Part shown: one piece after another, positions 12,376-23,606 of the stretch
Position numbering within the stretch: the first letter of the stretch is position 1
Layout: each line of letters opens with the position of its first letter
Assembly (NCBI GenBank): GCA_963920765.1
Contig: OY987244.1
Span: forward strand, 18,952,358-19,016,357
DNA: 64,000 nt
Direction: 5' to 3'
From: Ulota crispa
Lineage: Eukaryota; Streptophyta; Bryopsida; Orthotrichales; Orthotrichaceae
Position numbers and translations under genes: made by a program
The notes under the pieces: generated by a model
The model's database searches: none
The model's input: the letters and a program-made list of their open reading frames with translations, nothing else
Told to the model about the DNA's origin: nothing

Positions 12376-14380
12376 ATGTTGCTCTACCGGCAAAACAAAA
12401 CAGAAAAGAAAAAGAGCCCTGTTTAAATGGTTAAATAACACCAAGATTTCTGCCCAAATTCTCTTACAGGTATGTTACAACGAATGGAGACATTGGAGTC
12501 ATGAGTTGGAATTGTAAGCACGTTTAACATTGCTTTTTCATCACTGGAGAGCTAATTGTGAAAATCTCCTTTGGGATTACTGAATCTAAGTATCAAATTT
12601 GTGAGCTTTGAGCATATTCTCAACCGGAGGTTGATAGCAACTTAAGCTTTTCTCTTCATCAAATTGAATCGGTAACATAAGTGCTGGCCAATCAAGTAAT
12701 GCCATGGTTTGTATGGCACTTTTATAATGAAAGTTAATTTTTGAATGTTAAACTTAATATCAAGATATTGGTGTGCTATCAAGATACAATCACTACAAGA
12801 AAACTGTATTCACAGTCAATGAATAAGCAAATGATTCACTAATGACTAAAATGAGGCATTGTGGACATCAATATGGACATGATTTTTCTAGAAGTGTACA
12901 ACTATTAGCTTACCTGGATTTTTGCTAGAAAGATTTTGAGATCTACAAAGGGTGTCCTCAATTTGTTCTTCATCATTTATATTTCTTCTTTTGTTCATGA
13001 AATTTAGGTTCTTCTTACCGTTCTTCAAGCCATGTAGTTTCCAAGTAGCAAGTTTTGAAGTCCTTGATGCCTTATTTAATTAATTATAGAGTATTCTTGT
13101 GATTATGAATTTCTCAAAGCAATAAGAGATCTCCAAATGTTTAGGACAAAACATTTGGGACATATCTTGAAGTTTTGTGTATGTCTCCAAATATTAATTT
13201 TTGACTTATGAACTTTCCATAATCCATGATTAGTTAAACATGTCATCTTAGTATGTTTTGGTTTAGAATAATGAGGTGTGTTTCTAACACATAAGATATT
13301 TTTCTGATGATTTTTGACAACACATTAAATACTATATGTGGTGGAGCATTGTTTCTAAAGTGATTTTTTATTAGCTACTAGTAAGCTTGATCAAGTTAAT
13401 CTTAGCAAAGGGTATTCTAATGCATCTAAAAATGTAAATTTTGGACACCACACGAACAAGTTATAATTACGTACTAACTTACAACAATCTCATCAATTGT
13501 AAAATCCTAAAAATAGTGAGGGTACTCTTTTTGTTTGTCAATCAAACATTTCTATTAAAATATCTTTTATATAAAATGAATCATAGAAGCCCTTGCTCCA
13601 AAATAATTGGTTAGATCAAACTCAAGAACCACAACTTTAAAAGTCAACATAATTAAACTCTTATTTATGGAATAACTTGCTCAAAATAAAGTAAATAAAC
13701 TACAACAAATTTAGTGAGAATGATTTTGTATTTCACTTATAGCGCAATAGTTAACACTTGAGTACATTATCCTTTATATAGATCATTTTCTTTAAATATA
13801 TTCAACCTAGGTACTAAAGTTACAACTCAAGTTTAAAGTTCTAAGCTCTTAAATATGAGATATTTTGCTTGTATCTAAAACCACCTCCAAAATCCCAAGT
13901 GGTTGGGTAAGGCAATCTACAAAACCACCCTCAGTAATGCATATCTCTCAATTAGTACCAACTACTCCGTATCTAACTAATTATTTTAACTCTATTCTTC
14001 ACAAGATAGATTTGGCCAATCACAAACGGATCTGGAAGGTGGGTTTGTGACTATATCTGTAGTAAAAACCTAATAAATACAAATCTTTCCACTAAACCAA
14101 CTTTTTTTCTTATTACTTTACCCAAATCCTTTGTATAACATTGAAAAATGAAGCACAAAAAAAACACCCTCAATGGTATTGCCATTAAATTTTTTTTGAT
14201 TTTCTTACGTCTACATGCACCCAAGAATGCTTGCACATAAGGAACATGGATGGAAGCATTTATGAGTGTACATTCATCCATAATTATGAGCAAGCTTCAT
14301 TCAAATTTTGGCAAATTTAGTGTTTCTTTAGGAGGGGTTTGGTTATTTCACATTCACTTTTCCACTCAATTTTTTTAATG
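12376..14380. other. AT-rich intergenic DNA, no gene seen
   Basis: No coding signal, inverted-repeat element or RNA gene recognised across this stretch. Confidence 0.5.
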
Positions 14381-14614
14381 TTAAACCTTCAAGGACCATA
14401 GGGCATAGTATATACACTGCTGTATAATTGGTATTTGCTACGAGTAAGAAGTTTTAATTTGGGAACTCAAATAGCTCACTAGAATTGCTTTGATCTATTC
14501 TCCAACTTCTTTGTTTGTCTCAACTATAGTAGAGGTGTGGATCCATTCCAAATACAAGAAAAATACCCTGTATTGTACTAGTCACAGCGGCACGCTTGGT
14601 CCTTTAGGGGTTAA
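14381..14614. mobile_element. TTAA-ended MITE (piggyBac-like), family B, copy 1
   Basis: A 234-base non-coding element bounded by TTAA, with imperfect inverted ends (right end CCAAG...GGTCCTTTAGGGGTTAA). It closely matches three more copies near 52.8, 53.3 and 56.5 kb along its full length, including the internal string GAGGTGTGGATCCATTCC. The uniform 234-240 base length and shared ends define a tight family. Confidence 0.8.
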
Positions 14615-15572
14615 GCAAGCCAATGTCAAAATGAAGTTCAATTGTAGCAATAAATTGTCTAGAAAAAGTTCCTTGGATATTGCCACAGATTTGAGGGACA
14701 ATTCCCAACATGGTCCACTTTCCAATTCTACAAGTCTCGATTCAATGGCACAACACAGCTTTGTTTGATTGTGAACAAGAAACAAGTACTTAAAAAAATT
14801 ATCAAATATTTTATGCAAAAAATCATTGAGATTTGGCTCCCAAGTAGGGGTTTAGTTTTCGCAAAACTCAATTTGTGTAGCAAATGCCACTTTTTGGAAC
14901 CAAACCTTCCAAAAGTGTACTGTATAAACATTTCTTCATAAATCAAAACTAGGATAAATATATTGAGAAATAGTAAATCCTAATTCTTGGCCTCTCAACC
15001 AATCAATAGATTTTGAAAATTTAGAGCAACTTGCTTTATAATGTGAATTGTCCCTCATAATTCACCATTTGTATTATAAAATGTAGGTTGTCACGCATTG
15101 TATTCAAAATTCTCTATTAACACCACAAGTTCAAATTTCTCTATTACACAGAGGGAGGGGAGGGGAGGGAGAGGAATAGCCATACCAAACTCCATGTCAA
15201 TCCCAAGGACAAGAATTCAACTCATTGCAAAGGAACACATCATCGGATGGAAAAAAGAAAAAAACTTTAATATAGAACTAAAATTGGAGCACTATAATAC
15301 AAAAATTCAGGGTGGATGTTTACAAAGCATCTACAGCGCCATCTAGGCTCCAAGGCCATTTTCCCTCACAAAGCCTAGATACTGTCCACCACTACTGCCA
15401 CCCTACAACTCGCCCTACAATATAATGAACTACGAGGTTTATATGTAATATTATTCCCAACTGCCCTATCGAAATAAACCAAAAAAAAACTAAAAAAGAG
15501 AGTTATAAAAAACGAAACAAAATGGAAATATGGTGCATTCTTCAGCTTGGGTGAAATCCACGTGTCCCAGAC
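14615..15572. other. Intergenic; includes the 3' side of the AGPase gene
   Basis: No gene is supported. Positions from roughly 15350 to 15572 lie just downstream of the AGPase stop codon and are likely its 3' untranslated region. A short GAGGGAGGGGAGGGG purine tract lies near 15150. Confidence 0.45.
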
Positions 15573-18500
15573 TTAGATTACAGTCCCATCCTTGATGACA
15601 CCATTTTTCTCAATTATTACGATCCCCGTTTTGATGTAGAACCCCTCCTCTGGTCTTAAAGCTTCCTGCACATTCTGCATCCAACCAATACAAACAGTAC
15701 AACTCAGCAATCTCAAGTACCTAAATAACCAAAAGCAATTCCCCTCATATTCAAATATGGAGTTAAAAGAATGAGCCATTTATTAGGTAGCTAGCTCTAT
15801 GGAAGATGATAAAATATGCCAAAAGAAAAAACTCGTAAGGAACATTTAGACCAAAAATAATAAAAAACGTAATGATAAAAAATTAGAGTGCTTTTGATTT
15901 TATAAACTTTGAGACACCATAAGAGAATTGTTTTCACAAGGTTTTTCATTGGTCACATGACGTTATTCAACAAGGCAAAAGGCTCCTCATCATTATCATC
16001 AAGGGTAGAGGTAGCATAATGTTTACTTGTTAAATACTAAGAATTCAACAAATTCGTAAAACACTTTAACACAAGTATCACTGGCAGCCAAAGAACATTC
16101 TTGAGGAAAAAATGAGCACCTAACGATACACTAATAATAATAATATTTACTGATGGCAACACCAACACTAAATGCCAATTACACTATTATGTGTTATCAA
16201 CACTAGATGTCTACATAGACACTACTTGTCAACTACATTCCACTAACAATTCTAAATTAGTACCATAACAAATTAGTCTAAACTAAAGTAGTATCCAACA
16301 TCAACACTAGTTTTCAGAATTAGAGTAAGATGAATGATAGAGTAATTAACACTATAAATACCATAACACTAAATATCATTATTAGTGTAGTTGCAAATGC
16401 TCCTCCACCAATTACTTTGTGTGAGTGAAATAAATTATCTTCAAAAACCACTTAAAAGAAAATTTTGTGTTCATTAGTATGGTAGGATATTGCTGGTTTA
16501 AAAAAACATTACACAGGTATTTCTTGTAGTATATAAGACATCACGCATTTTTCATCCATTGACGCTGACTTTTGTCAATCCTTATTAACCTCAAAACTTG
16601 CCCCTGTAGTTTACGCTTGAGTGACTGCTCGACTCATCAGGTACTAAGGTAGGAGGCTCATAAACCGACCATCTAAGGGCTAAAACTGAATTTTGGGGAG
16701 GTGGAACTTCTTGAAATGTTTTTCAGTAGAGGAACTGGCATATATCCCAAGTTGTTTCATATTTTTTGGAGCTTTGTGGAATTAATTATAAGATTTTGAA
16801 GTTGAAGTGGCATAGGGCTCTAAAACCGTCCACCTCGTCAAATGTACACTACTTGTACAGTACATTGTTGAAGGCTATGAAAAACAGCATGTATGAGAGA
16901 GGAGTACATTTGAGAAGGTGGACGGTTTTAGAGCCTGAGCGGAATATGAGGCTTCTACCTTACACAAAAAAGCTTCCTCGTCAAACTTTGGCCTCATCAG
17001 TTTTTATTTTTGGCTTCTTCTTTTGTCTTTTTTGTGCATATTGCCGTCTTTCTATACAAAGTAGACATTCTAGTTTGAATTACTAGATGGAGAAGAAGAA
17101 GAGAGTGAAGGCAAGGCAAGGCACGCACATCAGTGTTGGCAATGACGACGTTCTTCCCGATGCGAGCATTCTTGTCGATGATGCAGTTGCTCACTTGGGA
17201 GTTGCTACCCACGCCCAACGGGATCTTGCCTTCACTCCTCAGCTGCGCAATCTCCTCCTCCGTCTCATAGAAATCTGCTCCCATCATCATCGTATCCTGC
17301 TCTCCCAAAGCACCGCATTCCACATCCATGAGCTCAGATTCAACGATGTTACCATGCAATGCAACTGTGGTAGTCTCTCACCAAGAGGCTCGCCGAAAAG
17401 ATGGAGCATCATCAAGCTGGGGCAAGGAGTTTTTAAACACCATATTAGGTGAATTGGGAAAAACGGAGGGACCATTTTGTACTCCACCTTAATTCCACAT
17501 CATTAAATGTAGGCATAATTATTGCTCAAAAGTTGTAATTATTGAAGTTCTTAGAGGCAATCACTAAGACTTCACTATTGTACAAGAAAATGCACGCTCG
17601 TTTATTTGTGATATGCTAATATACACACAATGGCAGAAAACGTGTAAGTCCCAGAATATACTGTTTTTTCCCAATTTGCCTAACATGGTGTTCTTACCTT
17701 CAACACAACGCCGGACTCCAGGCGAGATCGAATTCCAACGACGGAGTGCTCCACCATGCAGTTGCTCAGAAAGCATCCGTGCGAGATGATGGAGTTTTGA
17801 ACCTGAAAACGCACAACCATCCACTCCGTTAGGATCACAAGTTTTCTGAAACCCGTATATCATTCTTCTCAGGATTTCTGCAACGTTTTCACAAGTTCGA
17901 CGAGGAAAACTGACAAGCTGAATTGCGTGAAAGTACAGAAACTTCGGTTTTAACAGTTTTCCGGACAAATCCTGAGGACGAGCGAAGCGTTGAGGCCAGT
18001 ACACCCGAGAAACACCATGGCAAGAAATTTTAATAATAATTAGCCGAGTCTCTTGTGCGTTTAGCCATTAAATGAGAGTTGAAAGCCACTTTATACTACA
18101 ACGTAGACTCAATTTAGAGGTGACCCAACGGATTTCCATCGGGTCATCAATTATAAATAAAGTGTTTGATATTGGGCCAAAGGTTTGTTATTGGGTTTAA
18201 AATTAGTCGCAGTCGTCAAGACAAAGAGCAAAAGTGCGAAGTCTTTGGAAAACAACACTTCAACTTTTGACCATTTCCTAAGACATGGTTGAAATGACTT
18301 GTTTTCGCCAAGGTTAGCCCAGACAAACGTAAGTCGAAAACCTCAGTTTCTCAATATGAGGAGCTTCTAGGATCCTGACATAAATGCAGTTTTGATGGGA
18401 GAAAGGATAAATACCTTGCATTGTTCTATTTTTGTTGGGGGAAGGTACCGTGGTGATGTGAAGATCGGCTTGGCAGCGTCGTAGAAGCTGAACTGGGCCG

Positions 18501-21500
18501 GCTGCAGAAAGTCCAGATAATAATTTAAAAAATAAAATAAATAAATCTTCGGCTTTAGAGCCAACTGAAGCACAAGAACTTTTTCGAATAGCCACAAATC
18601 TCAATTGAAGACGAAGACATTGATCTCAATAAAAATCTGCAACTTCTCTAGTATTTTAGTTCCACAAACAAAACTAGTTGCTGGGTAAATCTGCAAAAAA
18701 CTATACGAGATGAGGGCCAGAGAGCGGGTGTGTACCTGAGCAGTAAGTGCTAAGTTGGCATCAAAGAAAGATTTGATGGTTCCAATATCTTCCCAGTAGT
18801 CGTTGAACAAGTATGCCTGGAAAATGGGACAAAATAAAACAAAGCAAAAGAATACGCAACCTCGTCAAAAGCGTTCGGCAATCAACAGCCTCCAAGTGTC
18901 AAAAATGGCCATTTTCATATCTAGAGGAATTGTAACAAGCCATTTAGAAAGCATCAAGAAAGGTTACAAAAATCGTACTAATAGAATGAAGAAATCATAC
19001 CAACATTTTTGAGCAATAGTAACATAACGTATCTAAAATTGACCGAAGCTGTCCACAAATGGAAATTCTATGTTTAGCTTAGTCACCAAGGGTGTAACAA
19101 AAGCTTTTTCTCAATGACCCTCACAACGTATGGAAGCTCTCTGTACACTAGAAACTCTCAGCTAGTGAAAAGTGTCCTCTTTAAAATCACACCCTACCAA
19201 GAGTTTACATAGGCTAGTAACCACATTTAGAGTGAAAAACCTCCTTTCGAAACAAACAATTTTCCATTGGAAATAATAGTAATAAAAGTTACTAGGCGCA
19301 CCTGGACGTTGAATTCTTTGGTAGAAGCGGGAATGATTTCTGAACCAAAGTCATTGGCAGTGGGATATCTCCATCTGCAGCAATTAACCAAAATTAGACC
19401 GAAGTAGATCAATAACCCACCTAGTAACAATTGACAACAGGAGCACATTTTTGAATAATCGATCATAAAGAATCCCTGATAAGTACATTATATACGTCTA
19501 AAGATTGGGTTTCTTCTTATCCATGTTAAGGAATTCAAACAGATTCTAGGCTAAGGAAGTCAAGAGTGCATATGAATTACAGGCAATTTTTTGAGTAGAC
19601 GATTTTGCTCAAAACACAGCTGCATAATACCTTAGAAGCTTTAGAAGAACTTCTTTCTTGAACACATAAATACCCATGGATGCAATGTAAGGTTTCTTCG
19701 CAGCTTCTTCAGGAGACAAGCCTAAAACCGTTGTATCAACTTTCTGCAAAACCAAGAGCTCAAAATTATAAAAACTACGAAACTTAACTTTATACATAAT
19801 AAGATCTTGAACAGCAGGAGTAATAATCAGAAGTAGGCCAAACCTAGACAGTACATCTAATATAATACACACCCTCTAGAACCAAAATTTCCAAGTATGG
19901 GCTGGCTCCTATTGACGGATCTCCCCATGCAATTCACAAGGACCATATATAGGTTTAAATTTCGAAATTCTCTTCACCATAGTGTCTTATTTCTCATCTT
20001 TGATTTATTCAAAATTAGTCAAATATGACATTATATGATAACACAATGAAAAGTGATTTTTCAGTACAGTTTTGAAATATTCTACAGCTTCCACCTCGCA
20101 TCATACAATCCAATACCCTGCAGTAGGAAAAGTTGAACAGCAACTACAAGATTTTTTTCTTTTTTTTCTTTACTGGTTTTCTTTCTCTTGGATCGTACTA
20201 TACCATGTTTTTCAGCTGCGAGCCTTTTGGCTTCTCGTTGAAGGAAAGGACTCGTCCCTTGTCGTCGATCTTCAACAATCCATAGTCAGAAGCACGGCTG
20301 CACAGCACATTGCCAATCAGAAGAGTTGATATGCCAGAAAAGTTCACCTGGAAAGATTGAAGGAAGGTAGAAAGAATGAAGAATTCGTGTCCTACAGAAC
20401 ATTCTTGGACCACTTTGACGACCATCTATTTGGCAGAAATCAGGTGTAGGCTTTTGTGGAGCTAGTAGAACAATGGAGAGAATAGTGAAGAGGATGGTGG
20501 AAGAGAACCGAAGAGAGAACTTAAAAGAATCTAAAAGGTATCTTTATGTGCAAACAAAAATTCCTCCAGAAGATAAATTAGATTTTTATGTATAATCCAC
20601 TATTGGCTTCCAAAGTAGAGACTATATTGTTTGCTTGGGCGTATTAGAATTAATCGGTTCGCAGAAAAAAATGGAGAATGTTGAGACAGGATGTAAAAAC
20701 TTCAGTAGAATACAGAGACAACTAAAACTGCAGTACTCTCCCTCAAATATTTGGCTGAAATTATTTTACCTGCCGTCCATGGGCACGCAAGAGATAGTGA
20801 TTTCGGCACCACTGTCCCGGTGTTTCTGTACAAAACCCCACAGGAAAAACCCTTCCACATGATCAGAATTTCAACAACAACTGGATTTCGGCATTACGAC
20901 ACAAGACCTAATTCTGTAAAAGTTTGGGGTTTAGGACAGCGAGCATTACCTGGGCAAAGTCCATGTAATCCATGCGATACAGATGGTCGCCAGACAAGAT
21001 CATCACGTCCTCCACCATCTTGTTTCTAACATCCTTTACACACCACGGGGTGCAATGTCAGGCAAAAATCTCAAGCTTGAGCTACGATTTGCAAGGACTT
21101 TTCAGGAAAAACTTTCTAGTTTGAACTCAGGAGGTACAAAAGAGGTGCAGATTGAGGTTTGACCTCAAACAACCACAGGTACTGTCGGACGGCGTCAGCT
21201 GTGCCTTGAAACCAGTCTGTGCCTTTGTCTCCAGGAGTCTGAGATGCAGCCAGAACCTCCACAAAGCCATCTCCGAAGTTGATTTTGCCGAAGTTGTAGG
21301 TACGAGCCAAATGACGGTTGAGAGAGGTAGAGTTGAATTGGGTGAGGATGAACATTTTGTTGATGCCGCTGTTGATGCAGTTGCTCATGGGCACGTCGAT
21401 CAACCGGTACGCCCCTCCAATGGGCACCTGCAAAATCATCCACACAGATCACCATGTCAGTTAACTGGGACCAGATTTGGACAAAAATAGTAAAAACTTG

Positions 21501-22420
21501 CAAGCTCGAATGTCTAGGTAAAGGTGATACTTTGGTGAAAAGAAAGAGGTTTAGACGATAGAGCTCACAGCTGGCTTTGCACGTCTCTTGGTGAGAGGAT
21601 ACAAGCGCCTCCCTGCACCTCCTCCCAAAATGACGGAGACAACTGTCTTTGGATCGATCCGAGCATTCTCTTGCGTATCCGTCTGCAATTTTTACACGTC
21701 CAAACGCTTGAGTTTTCCATTGCACTTACAGGATCAAACAGGAACTCTCGCGCTTACGCACCAACAAACCTCAAGAAACCGCATAAGAACTAAACCTCCC
21801 TCCCTCAGTGCCAATCCTCTGGTAGTTTCATGTTTGATTTCATCAGGGAGTCGCAAGATGGAAGAGAGGAAGGGTAGGCTTGTTGAAAAGCAGCAACGAA
21901 GCTATGCAGCGATTTGAACACACCAAAACATCGTAATGCCGTAGTACACTCTGCCTGCATGGAAAATGTATGCGGGAAGTCGAGCTACGGGCTACAAGAG
22001 CTTCTGATTCAAGAGGTCCGACGGGGTGATGCACAATGGGCTGTTTTCAACCAGCTACCAATTTGTGTACAGGAGCTGCTGCATCCAAGGCCAGAGCGCC
22101 ACCAAGGGGGGGGGGAGCAAGATCGGGAAGAAAGCAGAGGCGTAAAGGAAAGGAAGAGCTTAACTTACAGAAGCCTGGTTGATTTCGGCCAGCACAGACG
22201 AGACGCGGAGGGCGTCACGCGTAGTGGCCCGATCGTTGCGAACATGCTTAAGAGCTGGCAACCACGACGCTTGCGCTTGCAACGACGCCGCTAGCTTGTC
22301 CCCGCAGAAGGCGGACCTCGGCAATGTCGTCGAGCTAGTACCCTGGCGCCCCCCATAGCCATAGCCATCCCTCGAGCAACAACGCGTCGTGGACACACAG
22401 GCAGCCCGTGCTGCCGCCAT
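15573..22420 (-). CDS. APL: ADP-glucose pyrophosphorylase large subunit, plastid (13 exons)
   Basis: Makes ADP-glucose and pyrophosphate from glucose-1-phosphate and ATP in the plastid, the committed step of starch synthesis, as the large subunit of a heterotetramer. Coding exons: 22420-22169, 21682-21569, 21427-21164, 21033-20950, 20825-20770, 20297-20204, 19743-19631, 19374-19302, 18816-18736, 18501-18415, 17802-17698, 17296-17129, 15674-15573. All join in frame with GT-AG ends to give 530 residues, the usual family length. Exon 1 is a Ser/Ala/Arg-rich transit peptide. Exon 2 has the nucleotide loop [19 protein letters not shown]. Later landmarks are [49 protein letters not shown] and the C-terminal left-handed helix repeats ([16 protein letters not shown]). 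The [13 protein letters not shown] stretch and retained Arg and Lys in the loop are closest to the catalytically competent APL1-type large subunits. The loop reads GRRL where relatives usually have GTRL. Introns hold two small transposons. Confidence 0.96.
16647..16960. mobile_element. TA-flanked MITE in AGPase intron 12, derivative of the 23.6 kb Tc1/mariner element
   Basis: Flanked by TA on both sides. Outer ends are inverted (AGGTAGGAGGCTCATA), and a second, stronger inverted pair lies inside (GGCTCTAAAACCGTCCACCT). Both pairs, and about 170 bases of the left arm, match the ends of the transposase-bearing element at 23607-25266. This is an internally deleted, non-autonomous relative. It sits between AGPase exons 12 and 13 and does not disturb splice signals. 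Confidence 0.8.
17436..17692. mobile_element. MITE-like element filling much of AGPase intron 11
   Basis: Inverted ends AACACCATRTTAGG followed by a GAATTGGGAAAAA-type stretch on both arms. One end begins five bases inside the intron, directly after the GTAAG donor of exon 11. The element makes up about 60 percent of the 401-base intron. A related foldback sequence occurs at 38216-38356. The target duplication is unclear. Confidence 0.55.
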
Positions 22421-23067
22421 GGTTTAAACACCACCACCACCACCACCACTCGGATCCCCGAGCTCACGCTTCGCACCTCGGTGGGTTTTTAAAATCGTTG
22501 CCTTACCATGCTTGCAAATGCTAGACCGAATTCACACCGGTGCAGCACGGAATGCGGAAGGGCGAGGGCGGAGGCACGAGGAAGGGTGAGGCGGAAGAGG
22601 GGGAGATGATGCGAGGGAGCATCAAGGCTGTGGGGAAAAAGCCAGCGATCGAGGAGGACGGCGTTTGTTGTTGTTGTTGTTGTGGAATGTTGGGTTTTGT
22701 CGCGTTTTTAAGGGGGCGAGGCGTTTGTGGTGGAGAGTGATTGTGGATGAGTTGCGAAGTGGGCGTCGTGAGTGAGCTTGCAAGGCCGCAGTTTTGTGCA
22801 AATTTCAATTAGAATTTGCGGTCAGTCGGACGGGACTTTGGGGGATGGCGATGGAAATTCGGTGCTGGTGCGCAGACTGGGTCCGATTGTGGAGAAGGGC
22901 CATGGGTGATGGCTCCGCCGAATTGGGCGACGGTGGCGACGACGAGGCTCTGGTTCGACAGTCACGGGTGCTTCTCCTTCATGGCTCTGACCGACTGACC
23001 GCGTAGATGCCTTTGCCCCGTTCCCTCTTTAATATCACATACTCTTTCTTTAGAGTTTAGAGTATTT
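22421..23067 (-). promoter_or_regulatory. Probable leader and promoter region of the AGPase gene
   Basis: GC-rich DNA directly upstream of the AGPase start. On the gene's strand it contains CAA repeats (22663-22682) and pyrimidine-rich tracts, typical of a plant 5' leader. Short frames on both strands look like by-products of composition. A 24-base string at 23024-23047 (CCTCTTTAATATCACA...) recurs with two mismatches about the same distance upstream of the fibrillin gene. Confidence 0.45.
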
Positions 23068-23175
23068 AGGGTATGTTCACACTTGGTGTTAAGAGGGGTA
23101 GTAGCATGGGAGAATTAGATGTATTTGGACTAAATTCATATTATTAATACTCCTCCTAACATCAAGTGTGAACAC
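23068..23175. mobile_element. Small MITE, GGGTATGTTCA-ended family, second copy
   Basis: Inverted ends GGGTATGTTCACACTTGGTG and CATCAAGTGTGAACA, as at 5753-5880. It directly abuts another MITE on its right. It is non-coding. Confidence 0.6.
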
Positions 23176-23477
23176 AAGGTAGAAGCATCCATAAGTGTCA
23201 ATTACATGCTAGGTATTAATAAACAGCTAGCAAATTATTGGATCTTGTTAGGAACAGAAAAATAATGAGTTGCACTTTTGAATGTATTATTTGGATACTT
23301 TGAGGATAAGTTGTGAATTTTTAAAGAGCAAACTACCATTGCACCTATAACCAACATTAAGGTTTCATGTTCATATGTTGTACATTTTTGTAATTACATC
23401 TATTCATTTCCACATATTTTTCTAGATTTGAGAGGTGATGGTTATAGGGACACTAACGCTCATGGGTGTTCCTACCC
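23176..23477. mobile_element. MITE with AGGTAGGAGCACCCATAAG ends, copy 1
   Basis: The inverted ends (AGGTAGAAGCATCCATAAG and CTCATGGGTGTTCCTACC) and the whole interior match the element at 61001-61314. The terminal AGGTAGGAG is shared with the Tc1/mariner-like elements of this window, and the other copy is flanked by TA. It is non-coding. Confidence 0.7.
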
Positions 23478-23606
23478 TACCCTTAGACCTCGTTTGTGTG
23501 CCTCCACACTCTCTAATTTCCCATCTTCTATTTTCTCACTAAGCTAGGAAATGTTTTTGCAAGAAATAACGTACCTAACTTGTCCTTCATGTTTTTAATA
23601 TTACTA

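Noticed and set aside
12362-12382. GGTAGAGCA-like D-arm string on the minus strand
   Set aside because: No anticodon or T arm at the required distances.
22521-22808. 95-codon Pro/Ser/Gln-rich minus-strand frame upstream of AGPase
   Set aside because: More likely leader sequence of AGPase: CAA and CT-rich composition, no domain, and it stops before the start codon.
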